A stretch of 64,000 nucleotides of DNA. Origin: Microcebus murinus. Lineage: Eukaryota > Chordata > Mammalia > Primates > Cheirogaleidae. The position numbers were made by a program, and so were the translations under genes. Positions 46,176 to 58,814 of this stretch are shown piece after piece (the first letter of the stretch is position 1; every line of letters begins with the position of its first letter). Under the pieces are notes generated by a model. That model worked only from the letters and a program-made list of their open reading frames with translations. It did not search any database and had not been told where the DNA came from. The stretch lies in NCBI RefSeq assembly GCF_040939455.1, contig NC_134115.1, positions 23,134,727-23,198,726 of the forward strand, written 5' to 3'.

Positions 46176-47189
46176 TGGATAGATTCTGCTCTTACTGATA
46201 TTGTTCCCATGCTGTGGGGCTGGATAGAGTTTCCTTGTTTGGGAAATTCTCCCTTGAATCTAGAATTTCTTTCAAGGGGTGGGGGAGAGAAGGAAGTCAA
46301 TGACAAAGATGGTCTCTTTCTATCAACCAAAACCTGCCTTTGGACAGAGTGGTTAGAGATTTTTTTTTTCTTTTCCCCTTTTGGTGGAGAAGGTGTGGAA
46401 TTCGAAAGGCTGCATTCACACCATTTAGCTAAGGAAAAAAAAATTGAAACTGAACTCTTTTCGTACCTACACCATATCACAGAAGAAACAGAATAATCCT
46501 ATGGTGAATATGAGGGACTGGTGCACTTAGAACCTATGCCTCCTGCAGACTGAAGGTGGAGATGTTCTTCCTAAATACAGCTGGATGGGGTATTTATGTG
46601 GATCAACAGTGCGATCAGTGAAGACAACCTACTCAAGATCAAATCCCTGAGTATGCTCAGAAGGGCTTTTTATATGTGTCCTCATACCAAAGAGGAGGAA
46701 AAAAAAACCCTTCATTTCACTTCCTCTCTTGGTGCCCTGTGCAGGAAGACACGCCATTTTTGACAAGATGGAACCTCCCCCCAGGCGTCACTGGAAATAC
46801 CCATACTCTTTTGGTGGGCTCACTGAGCGGCACTGATACTATGTTTGCCAGGGTCATTCCCCACATGAAACCTGAGAATTATTATAAAACACGGACTTTA
46901 TGCTGGAAGAGTGAAATGCAACATCCTTGTCTTCACTAAGTGCTGTGACAGAGATGGATTTATTAGATTGGCTGGCTGCCCAGCTAACCCGACAGGAATA
47001 GAGGCAGGGGCAGGGAGAGACTTAGAAATGTTGATCTCTGGGCAAACAGGGCATCAGAGCAAGGAGGACAAGAGTCACTGGCAAAAAAGAGGGCACAAAA
47101 AAATGGAGAAAAACATAATAAAAAAGGACAAATACTGTGGTAAGATGAAAAATCAAGGATTGACACAGATATGTTTTCAAACTGTTGCT
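46176..47189. other. Unassigned sequence
   Basis: No gene recognised. Plus- and minus-strand open frames of about 105 codons overlap at 46160-46496, which argues against either being a gene. Confidence 0.5.
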
Positions 47190-47370
47190 GCGTTTATTAG
47201 TTGTATGATTTGGGGAAAGTTACCTTCATGCCTTGAGCCTCCGTTTCCCCATCTATAAGATGGGATCATAATTGGAGCTACTTCAAAGAAATACTGCAAG
47301 AATTAAATCAAACTTTGTGTTGAAACGTCTTGTCTAGTACCCAGAACATGGAGGCGATTAGTAAATACTG
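47190..47370 (+). mobile_element. MIR SINE
   Basis: 'tatgatttggggaaagttac', 'cttgagcctccgtttcccca', 'tctataagatgggatcataa', 'agtacccagaacatggagg' follow the sense MIR order. Confidence 0.85.
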
Positions 47371-49189
47371 ATGATGCCCCCAGGCTCTTCCATCTGCCCC
47401 TGCTTTTGGCGTGGGGAGGAGAAGAAAGCAAGATGCTTAAAACGGCAAGATAAAGGTGGGTGGTTATTTTCTATTCTTTTATTCTAAAAGTAAAACTATT
47501 GAAATTTTAATATCTTGTGTTTTTTTTTAAGGATCACTATTCCATAACCTCCCTGAGGGTCCAAACTGAGAAGGTAAAGTCGCCCCTCTCAAATCCTTGT
47601 GTCATGATCTATGTCCTGCAGCCCTGGGCTCGGGAGATCCACCACTGGGAGGTTCCCCTGCAGAGTTGGACCACCCTCAGGAGGGCTCAGCTCCTAGAGT
47701 TGAGCAGGACAAACATTCTCTCCCCTTTCTGCCCACAGGTGCCATCAGGCTTAGGACACAAGCCTGCAAGTGTACTGCTCCTTACAGCTGGCCCCACTCA
47801 TTTGGAAAGGTGAAGAGGACAAGAGGATCCAAACTTTATGACTCAGAGTCCTAAGTCATTAGTACAAACATTCCTAAAAGAATGTTTTCTGTCTCTGTCC
47901 ATGGAACAGATTTTATGAAGTTCTGAAAAGGACCTTGGGCTACCTGAAGTCCAAATTAAACAGATCAAAACAAAACAAAGAAGTTTCTGTGACTTGACCA
48001 AGGTCACATACATGTTAGGGTAGCATCACTGACCTTTTTAAGTCAACATCAAGTCTACGCTCTTCTCAAATGACACAATTCGTCTGGCCCAACACATCAT
48101 ACACAATGTTCCTCTTTGGACAATTTGTACTTGGAAAATGACACTATCTTTAGAAATTTTCCCTGTTCTCCTGAGACCAAACACTGCAACACTGACTTGA
48201 AAATGCTTACATTCTAGAAACAACTGCAAAATAGAATCATTCATTATGCTTCTCCGCAGCAAAGACCAGCCCAGCCTTGCCACACTTGCAATTGATATTT
48301 TATTTGTGGGGAGGCATTCTGTCTCCTGTTGCCAGCCAAAATTATTTGTTGCCCGATAATTTATTCACAAAATAATCCCACTTATTTGTGTTTCAGATAT
48401 TTCTTTCCTAAGAGACTCAATATATTTAATGATAGCACCACAAATATATCCAGCAAGACAGGGCAATTTGCAACCTAATAGAAAAAGGTATAACAATACA
48501 ATATGGTTTCCATATGAAGAACAAAAGCATTTCCTCTGACTATGTGGCACTGAGACACACAGGGGAGAACCGTGAGACACTGCTCACGTGGTCTACAAGA
48601 GCAATTTCCCAGCAAACCCTGAGAGCACAGGTCCTAACCCATGACCAGCACTGGTGAAAGGCAAGTCATAACTGACAGCAAGAACATGTCTGTTTCCCCA
48701 ATCCAATCTGTCTGCCAGACAGGCCATTCTCAACCTTGTTGCATTTTTTTTTAATAGAAAACAGAGAGAACACAGACCAAAAAATAATAATACCTTGAAC
48801 TATGGGGCCAAAGGAAAAAAAAAAAAATCAAGCAAAGGCTAATGCAGACCCACATAACTGGAACAAATTACTCCACACTCTTATGGTACAGTTCCCATCA
48901 CATTTCTCTTGTTTTCCCCAAATAAATCTGTCTTGAATCGCCGGCGCCAAATTGTTTAATAATAGGATGTCTGGTATGCTCCCCTTGTTACCCTCTTTTA
49001 AATATTTAAAAGGCCTAGGGGTTTAGAGCTCCAAAAAAGGAGAGAGGTGGGTTGATTCCCACACCCGTATCTGCAGAAGAGAGACTCTAGCATCTGTCTG
49101 ATTGGTCTGAGGCTACCTTTGCTTTCTCTGCCACGTGGCGTCGGTCCTCTGTCATCGCCCAGGCCTGCTGCCCACCCACATCCCCGCAG
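47371..49189. other. Unassigned sequence with minor repeat scraps
   Basis: No gene recognised. 47975-48040 is a short antisense MIR core ('gacttgaccaaggtcacata'). A CpG cluster with the word ggcgccaaa lies at 48939-48951. The rest is unassigned. Confidence 0.45.
48939..48951. promoter_or_regulatory. E2F-like site in a CpG cluster (candidate)
   Basis: The word gccggcgccaaa contains, on the minus strand, TTTGGCGCC, a textbook E2F-type site. It also includes the palindrome ggcgcc. CpGs are rare nearby, so the cluster stands out. A single motif proves nothing about use. Confidence 0.3.
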
Positions 49190-49341
49190 ATCCCACTCCG
49201 GATCTCCACGGGAAGATGACCCTGCTCCCGCGAGAGTACATTTCATCCGCAATGTCTTTGGTTCCCAGAATCACAGCCCTGAGTGCTGAGGTTTTCCCTG
49301 AACAGCCACCCCTGCAAGGACAGCACCCGCATCCCAGCACG
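49190..49341 (+). other. CpG-rich exon-like block (unproven)
   Basis: A pyrimidine-rich run (49166-49187) ends in gcag at 49189. The block ends in agcacg followed by gtgagtcacg at 49342, a strong donor. From 49135 to 49351 I count 13 CpGs, far above the window's norm. A plus-strand frame stays open across it (49135-49515), and the minus strand is also open (49152-49340), as GC-rich DNA often is. No domain is recognised. It could be a first or internal exon of an unannotated transcript. Confidence 0.35.
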
Positions 49342-49984
49342 GTGAGTCACGCTTCAGCCCCTGGTGAGCACAGAGTCACTGTCCCTGTTCCTTCCCTGGG
49401 CTCTGCTACTTCTTTCCTTGCTAATATCTGGCAGCTTTCCTCATTGATCCCTGATACCAAAAGAGGCTCGCTACACACTTTTGGTGATCAAGAGGGCTAC
49501 TCATCCACCATCTAGGTGGGCTACCCCACTGCCTCTAGGGGACCCAGTAGCTTCCAAACACAAGCAATCTGATTTTATGTTTTTACCAGCCACCTCCTTA
49601 GGTGTATGCCCTGATGATTTGGGACAGACAGTGGGAAGGAGACTCACTCTTTAAGTGTACTAAAGATGATTTAATCTCCTTGGGGTGAGCAAGGTGAATC
49701 TTTGTCACTTCCTCTGCTAGAGTAGAAAAAGATAAGAACTAAATTCTGTCAGAAGTGGAATATTCTGCTATAATGAGGTTAAGAGCTAGCAGCACCCCCT
49801 CATATACACAAGTAATCACTTAGAATGATGTTTGCAACGTTCTTCCTGCAAATAGTTACTCTCTCCAATGTGCACTATTATTACTTGCTTCATAAATTTT
49901 GTGTCAATGAGGATTGGTAGGAAAGACAGAATTGAAAATTAGCTTACATATTGAAATGTGCTAGGTATTCAGTAGATTGCTACT
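49342..49984. other. Unassigned sequence
   Basis: No gene or repeat recognised. Confidence 0.5.
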
Positions 49985-50170
49985 TGTGCTTTCATATACA
50001 TCTACACTACTTATTTGAAGGTTTATTACAACTTTGTAATATATATATTACTAAATTCATTTCACAGATAAGAGAACTAAGGTTCAAAGAGGTTAAAAAA
50101 CTCAATAGCAAATAATCAGTAAATTACAAAAGCAGAATTTGAATTCTCACCTTTTCCATACCCCTCATTC
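49985..50170 (-). mobile_element. MIR SINE, minus strand
   Basis: 'tttcacagataagagaacta', 'aggttcaaagaggttaaaaa' and 'gcagaatttgaattctcacc' are the antisense MIR core and left part. Confidence 0.75.
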
Positions 50171-50774
50171 TGTTGTTTCTTACAAAGGAGAAAATAAAAA
50201 GTAGCTTAGTTTTCTAGCTTATAAAGGTTTGATGAGTTAGAAGGGAAACAGTCAAATAGGCATTGTTTTTCTTAAGACTGCTTTGGAGCAATTTCATTTA
50301 TGAGTGATGATCTGAGCTCTCCAGAATCCCTGGAGCAAACCCAGACCCTGTCTGCTGCACCAGAGGACTGTCCTGAAAGTCCGAGGCTGGCTAGAGAGAG
50401 GCTTGTGTAGGAAAATGGACATGAAATTATCAAACCCAACATCAGGTAATAATCACAGATCAAGTAGCATGAAACAGCCAGAGGGTAAAGACACACCTGG
50501 ACAGAGAGTGAACTTGTTGAGGGGAAGATGTAATTAAGAGAATTCACAGCCCTTATAAAAAACACTCTGACTTGAAAGATAAATATTGCTCCACTATCCA
50601 GGCTTCTACAATCCCCCTCTGCCTATTCCTACTCCAACCTCCCAACTCGCCAGCTGGAATTACAGAAGGACAGAGCAGGCTATAGCAAGAAGTCCTAAAT
50701 GCATTGCTCTGAGTCCTGGTTTCCTTTGCTCTTCCAGGTCTGCCTCACATCTCATCTGGTTCCATGTCCTGCCC
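50171..50774. other. Unassigned sequence
   Basis: No gene or repeat recognised. Minus-strand open frame 50272-50565 is unrecognised. Confidence 0.5.
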
Positions 50775-50895
50775 TCTCATCTTGCAAAAGAGGAAACTAA
50801 AATACAACAACACTGAGTGATTAGATCCATGTTACTGGGTAGTTAATAGGCTGTAGCACTAGAATTCAGCTCCCCTAATACTCAGCCCTATATTC
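50775..50895 (-). mobile_element. MIR SINE fragment, minus strand
   Basis: 'aaaagaggaaactaaaatac', 'cactgagtgattagatccat' and 'ctagaattcagctcccct' match the antisense MIR core. Confidence 0.65.
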
Positions 50896-50995
50896 CTGTT
50901 GGACCAATGAAGAGGAGAGAAAAAAGAGGAAACTCCCTTCTTCAAAGCATTTTATGTTTCACCCTCTCACCCTTATTTTCTGTCCCTCTTTACAT

Positions 50996-50996
<1 letters not shown>

Positions 50997-51028
<32 letters not shown>
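50997..51028. repeat. (AC)16 microsatellite
   Basis: 32 bases of pure AC. Confidence 0.97.
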
Positions 51029-52039
51029 TTACACACGTACTTAAGACAATGGTTCCATGAAGAAAAATAAGAGCTGCTGTGTATGGATCGAGGCAAGGGA
51101 TGTCTTGCACTGAGAATGTGGTGAACATTCCCAATGGAATGGTTCACTGAGGTCTGTTTGTGTCCTGGAAGAACTCTGGGTCTTTTAGACTTTTTATGCC
51201 AGAGGATAGACAAAGGGGAAATTTGGTCTGCTAACATCTAGGCCAATTTTAGAATGAGAAAAAAAGTAACTGGAGCCCTTCTGAAATTAATCTATTGGAA
51301 GAGCATGGAGTCTTTGTTATTATCTTTTTATAATAAGAGAACAGTGTGACAGTAACCAGACTTTGCTCAGAGGCATCATTTTTGGGGTCTATTTCATACT
51401 CAGAAAAGGGATGATTTTTCTCTGTGGCTTCTCTATGCATTGGTGAAATGTTGACTATTCCTAAGAAGAAACTTTGGATCTTTCTGCAGTACGTCCCTTA
51501 AGTCCAGACAGTTGGAACCCTCGTGAGCTCTGTGCCTTAGAAAGCCCCACTGTGGCCCCGTGACAGGGCAAAATCATGGAGTGCACAGGGCCTAGGGTAT
51601 GTGCTTGCCTGGAATCCATGCCCACCTGGAACCCATGCCCCTGATTCTGGACCACGCTCTGGGTACCTGGGACACTGAAATTACTAACCCAAAGACTCTG
51701 GAATAGAGTTCAGGGCCTGAACAGCCTCCTACAAGGGAGCAGCCTTCTGAAAGCAGACAGTATGGCCCATAGGCACACCCCTAAAACTGAGCTGTGTCCA
51801 GTGGGTGTTTGTGGGTTGGGGTGGGGCAGAGAGATGGAGCTTAGACATATGGATGCAGATGTGTGAGTGCCCTGAGCAGCAGATGGGAGGAAAAGAGGGT
51901 AAGCCTTGGCAGGATGGGAGCCTGGGGGTAGGGGTGATGGTCTTCATTTATACTCCTGCTCCAGGTCGTTCAAATGAAATGACTTGTGGGGAGACTGTCT
52001 CTATCATTGCTTAAGAAGCAAAGCCTCCTACTAGACTCA
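51029..52039. other. Unassigned sequence
   Basis: No gene recognised. An imperfect tandem duplication (tggaatccatgcccacc then tggaacccatgcccc) lies at 51609-51643. Confidence 0.5.
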
Positions 52040-52390
52040 TTGCCTGCTTCTTCTGCTCCACTCATCTTCCACGTTGTGCCCACCAACATCCTTTAAAAAC
52101 ATAGACATTATCTTATCAAGTCTTTGAATAAAACTATTTCATGTTGTCTGCTACTGACAGCATCATAACCAAATGATGTTGGTTATTCCCTACTTATCTT
52201 TCCTCCCACAAGCTCACCCGACCGCCACTTGTTGCGCCTTATATGGTGACCATCTTGGACAATAGCTTGTTTTTTAAATGCAACCTGCTCACCCAAGACC
52301 ATGCACCTTTAATCAGCATGCTCTCTTTGTATGGTTAGTGTGTAGAAAGTGCAAAACAAATTTTTGTTGAATTGCGTTGAAATAATGATT
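52040..52390 (+). mobile_element. LINE L2 3' fragment
   Basis: 'catcctttaaaaacatagac', 'attatcttatcaagtctttg', then after an internal deletion 'caaatttttgttgaattgcg' follow the sense L2 order. Confidence 0.55.
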
Positions 52391-55300
52391 TACTGGTATG
52401 ACAGAACAATTTTTGAGGTGTTTTATTTGTGTTTCTTCTCTTTGTATTTCTCGTATCCCCCATTTTAAGGAGGTTGCCAACCTTTTCATATTTCATTGCC
52501 TTTGGAATTCTTGTTCAGTGTAGAAAGCATATGCTTCTCTTTCAAGAGATGATGCTCCAGGGGGAGTGATTGTGGCCATGGAAAGGTGCTTTTGAGGGGA
52601 AAAACATAGAGGAGGAAAAAAAAAAAAGAGTTTACCTGAGACTAAGAGGGACGGAGATTGGCAGGTCTCTAAACTTGGTGTCAATGTCCTGGAGTTGGCA
52701 AGTCTTCAGAAAGGTGGAGGAACTGCACAGTGGAGAAGGTACAGAGATACAATGGGTGTTGAGACAATGTCCACAAAGTTGGCTAGACAAGCTCTCAAGA
52801 CGCCAGGCAGCAGCTCTAAATCGTCCACAGTATTAGCCAAGCAGTGCTTCCTCTCCCCTAGCAAAGTGCAATATGCTCACGTTGCCCTTTAGCGAATGGA
52901 TAAATGCTAGAATAATCACACAAACAGCCATCTGCTTCTCAGAAAATGGGTGTGTGGCTCAGTCAGGAGGGGTCAGGATCTTGTCTAGCACTTTCACTGT
53001 TACCAAGTTGATGTACTCCTGGGCTCCAGGTCATCTGAGAGAGTTTGAATGGGATTTCCTCAGGCCATGTTTATAAAAGAAAATGTTTTCCAGCCACTTA
53101 TAATTTGTTCTCTTTATCACATGGTATTTTTTCTACACACTGTCAGCCAAAGCGATCGTGTGAGGCCAGTAATGGAAAGTGAGAGTCCCAATTTCCCTGA
53201 AGCTGCTCTGCTGGCCTAAGGACAGACATTTCCCAAGGGACACAGCAAGCGCTGCCTACTCCAGGGGTCCCTAGACCTGAACGCCTCACTCTCAGAAGTT
53301 GAAGAAAGTTCTAGTTAGGATGAAAGAGGATTACTGTCGACAACTGCATTGCAGGTTTCCCAGAGGCACAGGGGTTGGCCGTGAGAATCAATACAAGGGA
53401 CAAGCAATTACCTCCAAGGCCAGTGTCTCCCGACCACTTGCCGCTGGTGTCGTCCTCTCCTAGGTACCGTTGCTTTAGCTTATTGCTAAAAGCAACTTAT
53501 AGGTGTTTCACAAGGGGCCTGCTGACAAACAGCACAAACCTCATGCCTCGGCTAGAAAACCTGCCATGGGTATATCAAAACATTTGCCTTGAACTCAACT
53601 GTGGCGTCAATTCAGAACAAGGTGAGCTGAGACTTAAGATTCACCTTCCTTCCTTCCTTCTTCCAAATATTCAGTTGTGTTAAAGAATTTTAATCTTATT
53701 AACAAAGTGAGTTTATTTTGATAGTCTACCAAACGTTATTTTGGCAAAAATAAAAGGAAAGAAAGAACGAAAAAAATCTTCCCTCAATCCACAATAATAA
53801 TCTGGGAGACAGCAAAGTTTTCGCAAAACTAAAGCAATCAAAAAGGTTAGAAGAGTCTAGTCTGAACATTAATGCTGATTTATTATTCCTGGGTCTATTA
53901 CTTCCAAAATGAACAATCTCCATATTCAGTCTTAGATATTTAGAAGAAAGCCAATAAATGGTAAGGAAACAGGGCTCAGGGCCACAGAATCCAGAAGCAC
54001 TTAGCAGACCCCACTTTCTAGTTGCATGTATATTTTCCACTTGAAGAAGAGACCCGCACCAGAATTTCTCCAAGCTTCCTCATCCAGTTTTAAATTTGAT
54101 AAATCCTGGTGAAGATATGCAAGCTACTTTGGGTTGTTGTACTCCCTTTCTTCCAGGGAGGCCAAAACATCTCACCTCTATGCTAGTATTGATCTCCATT
54201 GAGACCGAAAGATAGGACCAAAACCATCACTCACTTGTAGGCTCTCCAATCCCTTCTCTGTCTTGGACTCCTCCTTAGCCAGTGTCTGAGTCTTGTCTTG
54301 GGATAGGAGGTGCAGATTCTCTTAAGTCTCCCATCTGCAAGGAGCCTCATTTAAATGTAAATCGAAATCATAACACTTCCAGATTTGAAATGATCGCAAT
54401 TCAGTCAGACTTCGTCCTATTGTGACAAATTTGAAACCATTCTTTTCAACTCAGTGAGTTCAGAAAGCAAGTGGAAATATTGGAGAAATTAACATTTTAA
54501 TATCATTTTAAAATTTTGCCTGTGCTGTTTCGGCTCCAGTACTATTGCAGGCAAGAGTGGAATACAGAGTCCCCTACGCTCAGCGCCAAAAACTCAAATG
54601 TTTTTAATTTAACCTTTAAGATTGTTGGGCTCCCTAACAATTTGGTGTTTCTCCTGTATCTGAGAAATTAACTTATGAGAGTCACACTTTTGAGAGCCCT
54701 GAAAAGTTATAAAAGCACTAAATTTAAAAATTTTATTGACAATTCTAGTTGGCACTGCCTCCACAGAACTGTTTCTCTAAATATAATTAATAAAATTATG
54801 TGATAATTTTGACCTCCCCCCCCAAAAAAAAAGAAGATATAAAAACAGACTTCTTTGGTAAATGTTTTTTAAGTGACTTTGGATAATCTACGTTCTTAAA
54901 TCACATCTCTCTGTTGTTTTCCCAGTACTTGCTCAGACAGTGACAGAGGGACAAGTTCCCCATCCTGTACTGTAGGGGATCATTTGCCATTTGCAAGTTA
55001 AACAACAGCAATGAAAAAAACACTAATGGAACACACTGACCCTTCTATATTTCAGGAAATGTTTTGGAGCATATTGACGTTCAGAAGTTAGCTTGGAAAG
55101 CCAGGTATTAGAATGCTTTTCATTTACATAAGGAATTAATGAGCCCAATTATCCTGTAAGGGACGGAGCCTGTAGGGACATTGAGAGGGCCTTCGAGGAC
55201 ATGGGAGTTGTCCTTACGTGCCCCTGTGCCTGTGCTGCTGCTACAGAGCCTATAGAGTAGACAGGTAGCATGAGTGTGGAGATAGATAAACCTTAAAGGC

Positions 55301-55429
55301 TTGCCCCAGCACCTTTGACAGAGCTGCCAAAGGATGTCAGCATTTGAGTCTACTGTGTCACTGTGCTTCCTATTTTTTCTGTTCGGTTCAAAGAAACAGC
55401 CTGGGTAATATCACTTCTAGATTTTGCCA
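52391..55429. other. Unassigned, probably unique sequence
   Basis: No gene or clear repeat in 3 kb. Simple runs only: A-rich at 52615-52628, (CTTC)n at 53646-53665, C9 then A10 at 54815-54833. Open frames at 52570-52892 and 53375-53683 (plus) and 53726-54073 (minus) have no recognisable domain. Confidence 0.5.
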
Positions 55430-55795
55430 TCTCTACTACCTTCCTTATGCTGTTCCCACTGCCTGGAAACTCCCCGATTGTTATCATCTTTAAAAAAACT
55501 ACACATCCTAACCAACCATTTCCTACCAGAAACCAGATCTCCCCACCAGATACAATTGAGTCTGCTTCTGAGTCACCACCACTTGATAGTTTCCACATTC
55601 ATCACACATTACAGGATTAATTAATGAAGTATGAACCTCCCTCATCCCCCCTTCCTAACCATAAGTACCTAAAGGGCAAGGATTGTACACTTTTCCACTC
55701 TTTTATTCCACTTCTTTAACAGCCAGTGCAATGTCTTGCACATAGCAGCTATTCGATAAATATTGACTGAATGGATGCATAAATGAATACTTTAA
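55430..55795 (+). mobile_element. LINE L2 3' end
   Basis: 'ctgttcccactgcctggaaa', 'aagtacctaaagggcaagga', 'gccagtgcaatgtcttgcac', 'ataaatattgactgaatgg' follow the sense L2 order to its terminus. Confidence 0.85.
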
Positions 55796-56299
55796 AGAGT
55801 CTCTAGAAGTCAGGGTTGATTTCAGAGAGAAATAATGAATGATTGCAAGAACGATTCAGGTAGTGAGGTGGTCCAATTCAGCCCCAACTCCTAATGTGCT
55901 ATAATTGGAAGGTCAGCTTACCATGAATAAAATTGTATAATTTGTCACTAATAGACTGCCTTTGCTTACAATAGGCAGCTCTTTGACTAAGGAAGCAAAA
56001 GGAAATTTCCATACTACCAGTTCTATGACTAAAGAAAAGAATGACATAACTCCGGGGGTTTGAACTGTAGGACCTTGGGACTCAGTCAAGAAGTAGGATA
56101 AAACTATTGTAGATCCTAGCTGTTGGATTCACGAGTGTTCTAAAAGTCCATGTATCTTTTCATATATAAATTTATTTTTATAAATAAAAATATTAGAAAA
56201 TTTAGAGTATATTGGGGCAGGGCAGTGGTAGGGGAGGTGGTCAGCATAACTCTTAATGATTTCCAGTTTTTCCCCAATATCCATTCTGCTCTTTTTCCT
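55796..56299. other. Unassigned sequence
   Basis: No gene or repeat recognised. Confidence 0.5.
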
Positions 56300-56725
56300 G
56301 AGTTTTTTCTGGACACATGGTCACTCAGCTGAACTCTAATTTTCCCAGCCTCCCTTGTGGCTTGGTGTAGTCAAACAACATAGCTCTATACTATGGGATA
56401 TGAGAAGAAGTAACCTGTGCATCTTCCAAGTTATGTTCTGGAAAGGAAACTGTCTCTTCCACTTTCTCTTTCCCCTTCCTCCTGGCTAGGCACAGACAGG
56501 TAGTAGCAAGACAGCATTGCCCACACTAATGATGGTGACACCCTAGAATATGGCAGAGTCACAAGACAGAAAGAACCCTGAGTCTCTGGATAACCTCATC
56601 AACCAAGGCTGCCCTTCCTCTGAATTTCCTGCCAACCTGGACCTTTATATATGAAAGGAATAGACTTCCATCTGGTTTAAACCATTATTATTATTGTTTC
56701 TACTGAAGTAGCCAAACCAGTATGC
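56300..56725 (+). mobile_element. MLT1-like LTR (MaLR), diverged
   Basis: 'ttcccagcctcccttgtggc', 'actatgggatatgagaagaa', 'cagagtcacaagacagaaag', 'gaatagacttccatctggtt' and 'agccaaaccagtatgctgac' follow the order of older MLT1 LTRs. No internal retroviral region is present, so it is a solo LTR remnant. Ends are approximate. Confidence 0.6.
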
Positions 56726-56820
56726 TGACTATCATAGCATTTCAACAAGGTACTATTTGACATCCTTATTTTTAGAAAATTCAAGTAAATTTAAGTGAGT
56801 GGTTAAGAACATGTGTTTCT

Positions 56821-56852
<32 letters not shown>

Positions 56853-57959
56853 CTCGTAGCAACCCAGGCTTTGCAGACCCAGCACTGGGAATCAGCCATT
56901 GAGCATTTGTTAGTGGCCTACTAAGTCTCTAGACTGTCAGGAATCTTCACAGTCTTTTATAACTGAAATCTAAGCCAAGACATAAATACATAAGAAAGTG
57001 AAAAAAATAGTCAAGGGTCTTTTTTTAATTACTAGCACCTAGAATGGTAGTTTATTGATAAATGAACAAGTGAGTTTGTAGGCATACCTGGAGCAATTCT
57101 ATACACCAAATATACATTTCTTGAAAGAGTTCAAATTTTGATTGAATGAAATAAGACAGTTCCCTGATCCATTATAAAAAATGACAGCTCATCTGAGTGT
57201 TATATTCACTGTGACTTCTTTCTTACTTAGAAACCAAAGATGAGGTTTTGCCATCATAGTTGAGCTATATCTCTCAAATCAAAAACAAGTATAGTGGTCA
57301 TCATTTAAAATCCACTGTGAAATCAGGAGTCAAATAATGTCCCTGGAAACCTTGTAGCTAAGGCTTAACTAATACTCTCTGAGTAAAATCATTCACAGCA
57401 AATGCAATGAGACAGATTATAATTGATGTTTTATAAGTTTTGCTTAAATTGCCTGATGAATAGAGAATTTCAGAATTAAATGGGCATAAGAAAAGTAATC
57501 ATTAACATCATAAAAGAATTCATACAGGTTTAGAAATTAGCATATAATTTACAAAAGGAAAGGAAAATCAGCAAAGATATGAAATGATGTATGACAAAAA
57601 GTACCCAAAGTTGATGCAATATTCAAAATCATGAAGATCTAAGAATTTAAAAATATAGATAACATCTGCTCTCAATTGAGTGAGATTCATTTGCTAGGAA
57701 ATTTCCCAACGATGGATGCAATCTAAAAATATACATATTATAAATCCTTTATGATTATTTTGATGGGTTTAGTTTTTCTCAAATAGTAGAATTTAAAAGG
57801 TTGGACAACAAATTTCAGGCTGCTGTGTTAATTTACCAGTGACTTCTTGGCTATCAGTCATTCATCCCTTCTGATTCTGACTACCTATCCTTCTTTTCTT
57901 ATTCTGCTTTCAGACATAATTTTTTATTTAATAATGACAACAATATAAATTTGTATAAA
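56726..57959. other. Unassigned AT-rich sequence
   Basis: Contains a (GA)n run at 56821-56852. No gene or repeat family recognised in the rest. Confidence 0.5.
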
Positions 57960-58145
57960 TATTTTAAGGTCCCAAAGCACTAGTATAATGACTTTCTCAT
58001 TTGATTCTCAAAACCCTCTGGGAGTGAAAAAAAAAGAGTATTAAGATTCTTTATTTTCCTCAACTTACCAATGATAAAAAATGAGTTCAGAGAAGTTTAG
58101 TAACTTGCTTAAGCTCTGACAGATCTCAAATCCAGGGTTCCCAGT
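57960..58145 (-). mobile_element. MIR SINE, minus strand
   Basis: 'tttctcatttgattctcaaa', 'gagttcagagaagtttagta', 'acttgcttaagctctgacag' match the antisense MIR order. An 11-bp perfect tandem duplication (gggttcccagt) lies at 58135-58156. Confidence 0.75.
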
Positions 58146-58347
58146 GGGTTCCCAGTAGACTGTCATCTCAATGGAAAATTCCTGAATCTTCTTAGCTTTT
58201 TGATCATACTGTTATAATTACTGGCATTCACTTATCAAAATTTCTACGTGCTAGATACTAATGCTCAGTAATGAACAAAACAGGCATGGTCTCTGTTCTC
58301 CTGGATCTTACCATTAACTGAGAACAAAAACTATTAAATAAACACAC

Positions 58348-58720
58348 TGCTATGGTCTGAATGTTTATTTCCTCCCAAAATTCATATGTTAAAATCCTCA
58401 CACACACCCTCAGGCTGATGATGTTAAGAAGTGGAGCCTTTGGAAATGATCAAGTCGTGAGGGTGAAGCCCCATGAATGGGATTAGTGCCCTTATGAAAT
58501 AGGCCCAAGGAAGCTCACACCCCCCATCCACCACGTGAAGACATGGTGAGGAGTTGCTAGCTTTAAACCAGGAAATGGGCCCTCACCAGACACAGAATTT
58601 GCTGGTACCTTGATCTTGGGTTTCCCAGATTCCAGAACGGGCGGGGGGTGGGGGGGGAGTTATTGTCTATAAACCTTCAGTCTATGGCATTTGGTTATAG
58701 CAGCTGAACAAACTGAGACA
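58348..58720 (+). mobile_element. Solo MaLR-type LTR
   Basis: 373 bp with TG at the start (tgctatggtctgaatg) and CA at the end (aaactgagaca). Inner words 'caaaattcatatgttaaaat', 'gatcaagtcgtgagggtg', 'aatgggattagtgcccttat', 'taaaccaggaaatgggccct', 'ggttatagcagctgaac' follow a mammalian MaLR LTR. No gag, pol or env is present. A G-rich run (58639-58658) replaces part of the usual polyadenylation area. I could not find a clean 5-bp target duplication. Confidence 0.85.
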
Positions 58721-58814
58721 TACAATAACAAATACAGATGTATTTATACATTCTGATATATGTGCAGTGAGTCAAAAGCCAAGAGTGCTCTAAGAAGGAA
58801 CAAAGGAGAGAACC

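Noticed and set aside
47532..47573. 42-bp micro-exon between a T-rich acceptor (ttttttaag) and aag|gtaaag
   Set aside because: Poly-T followed by AG is common by chance, the block is tiny, and nothing else supports it.
51000..51030. Val-Cys repeat peptide on the minus strand
   Set aside because: It is a translation of the AC microsatellite.
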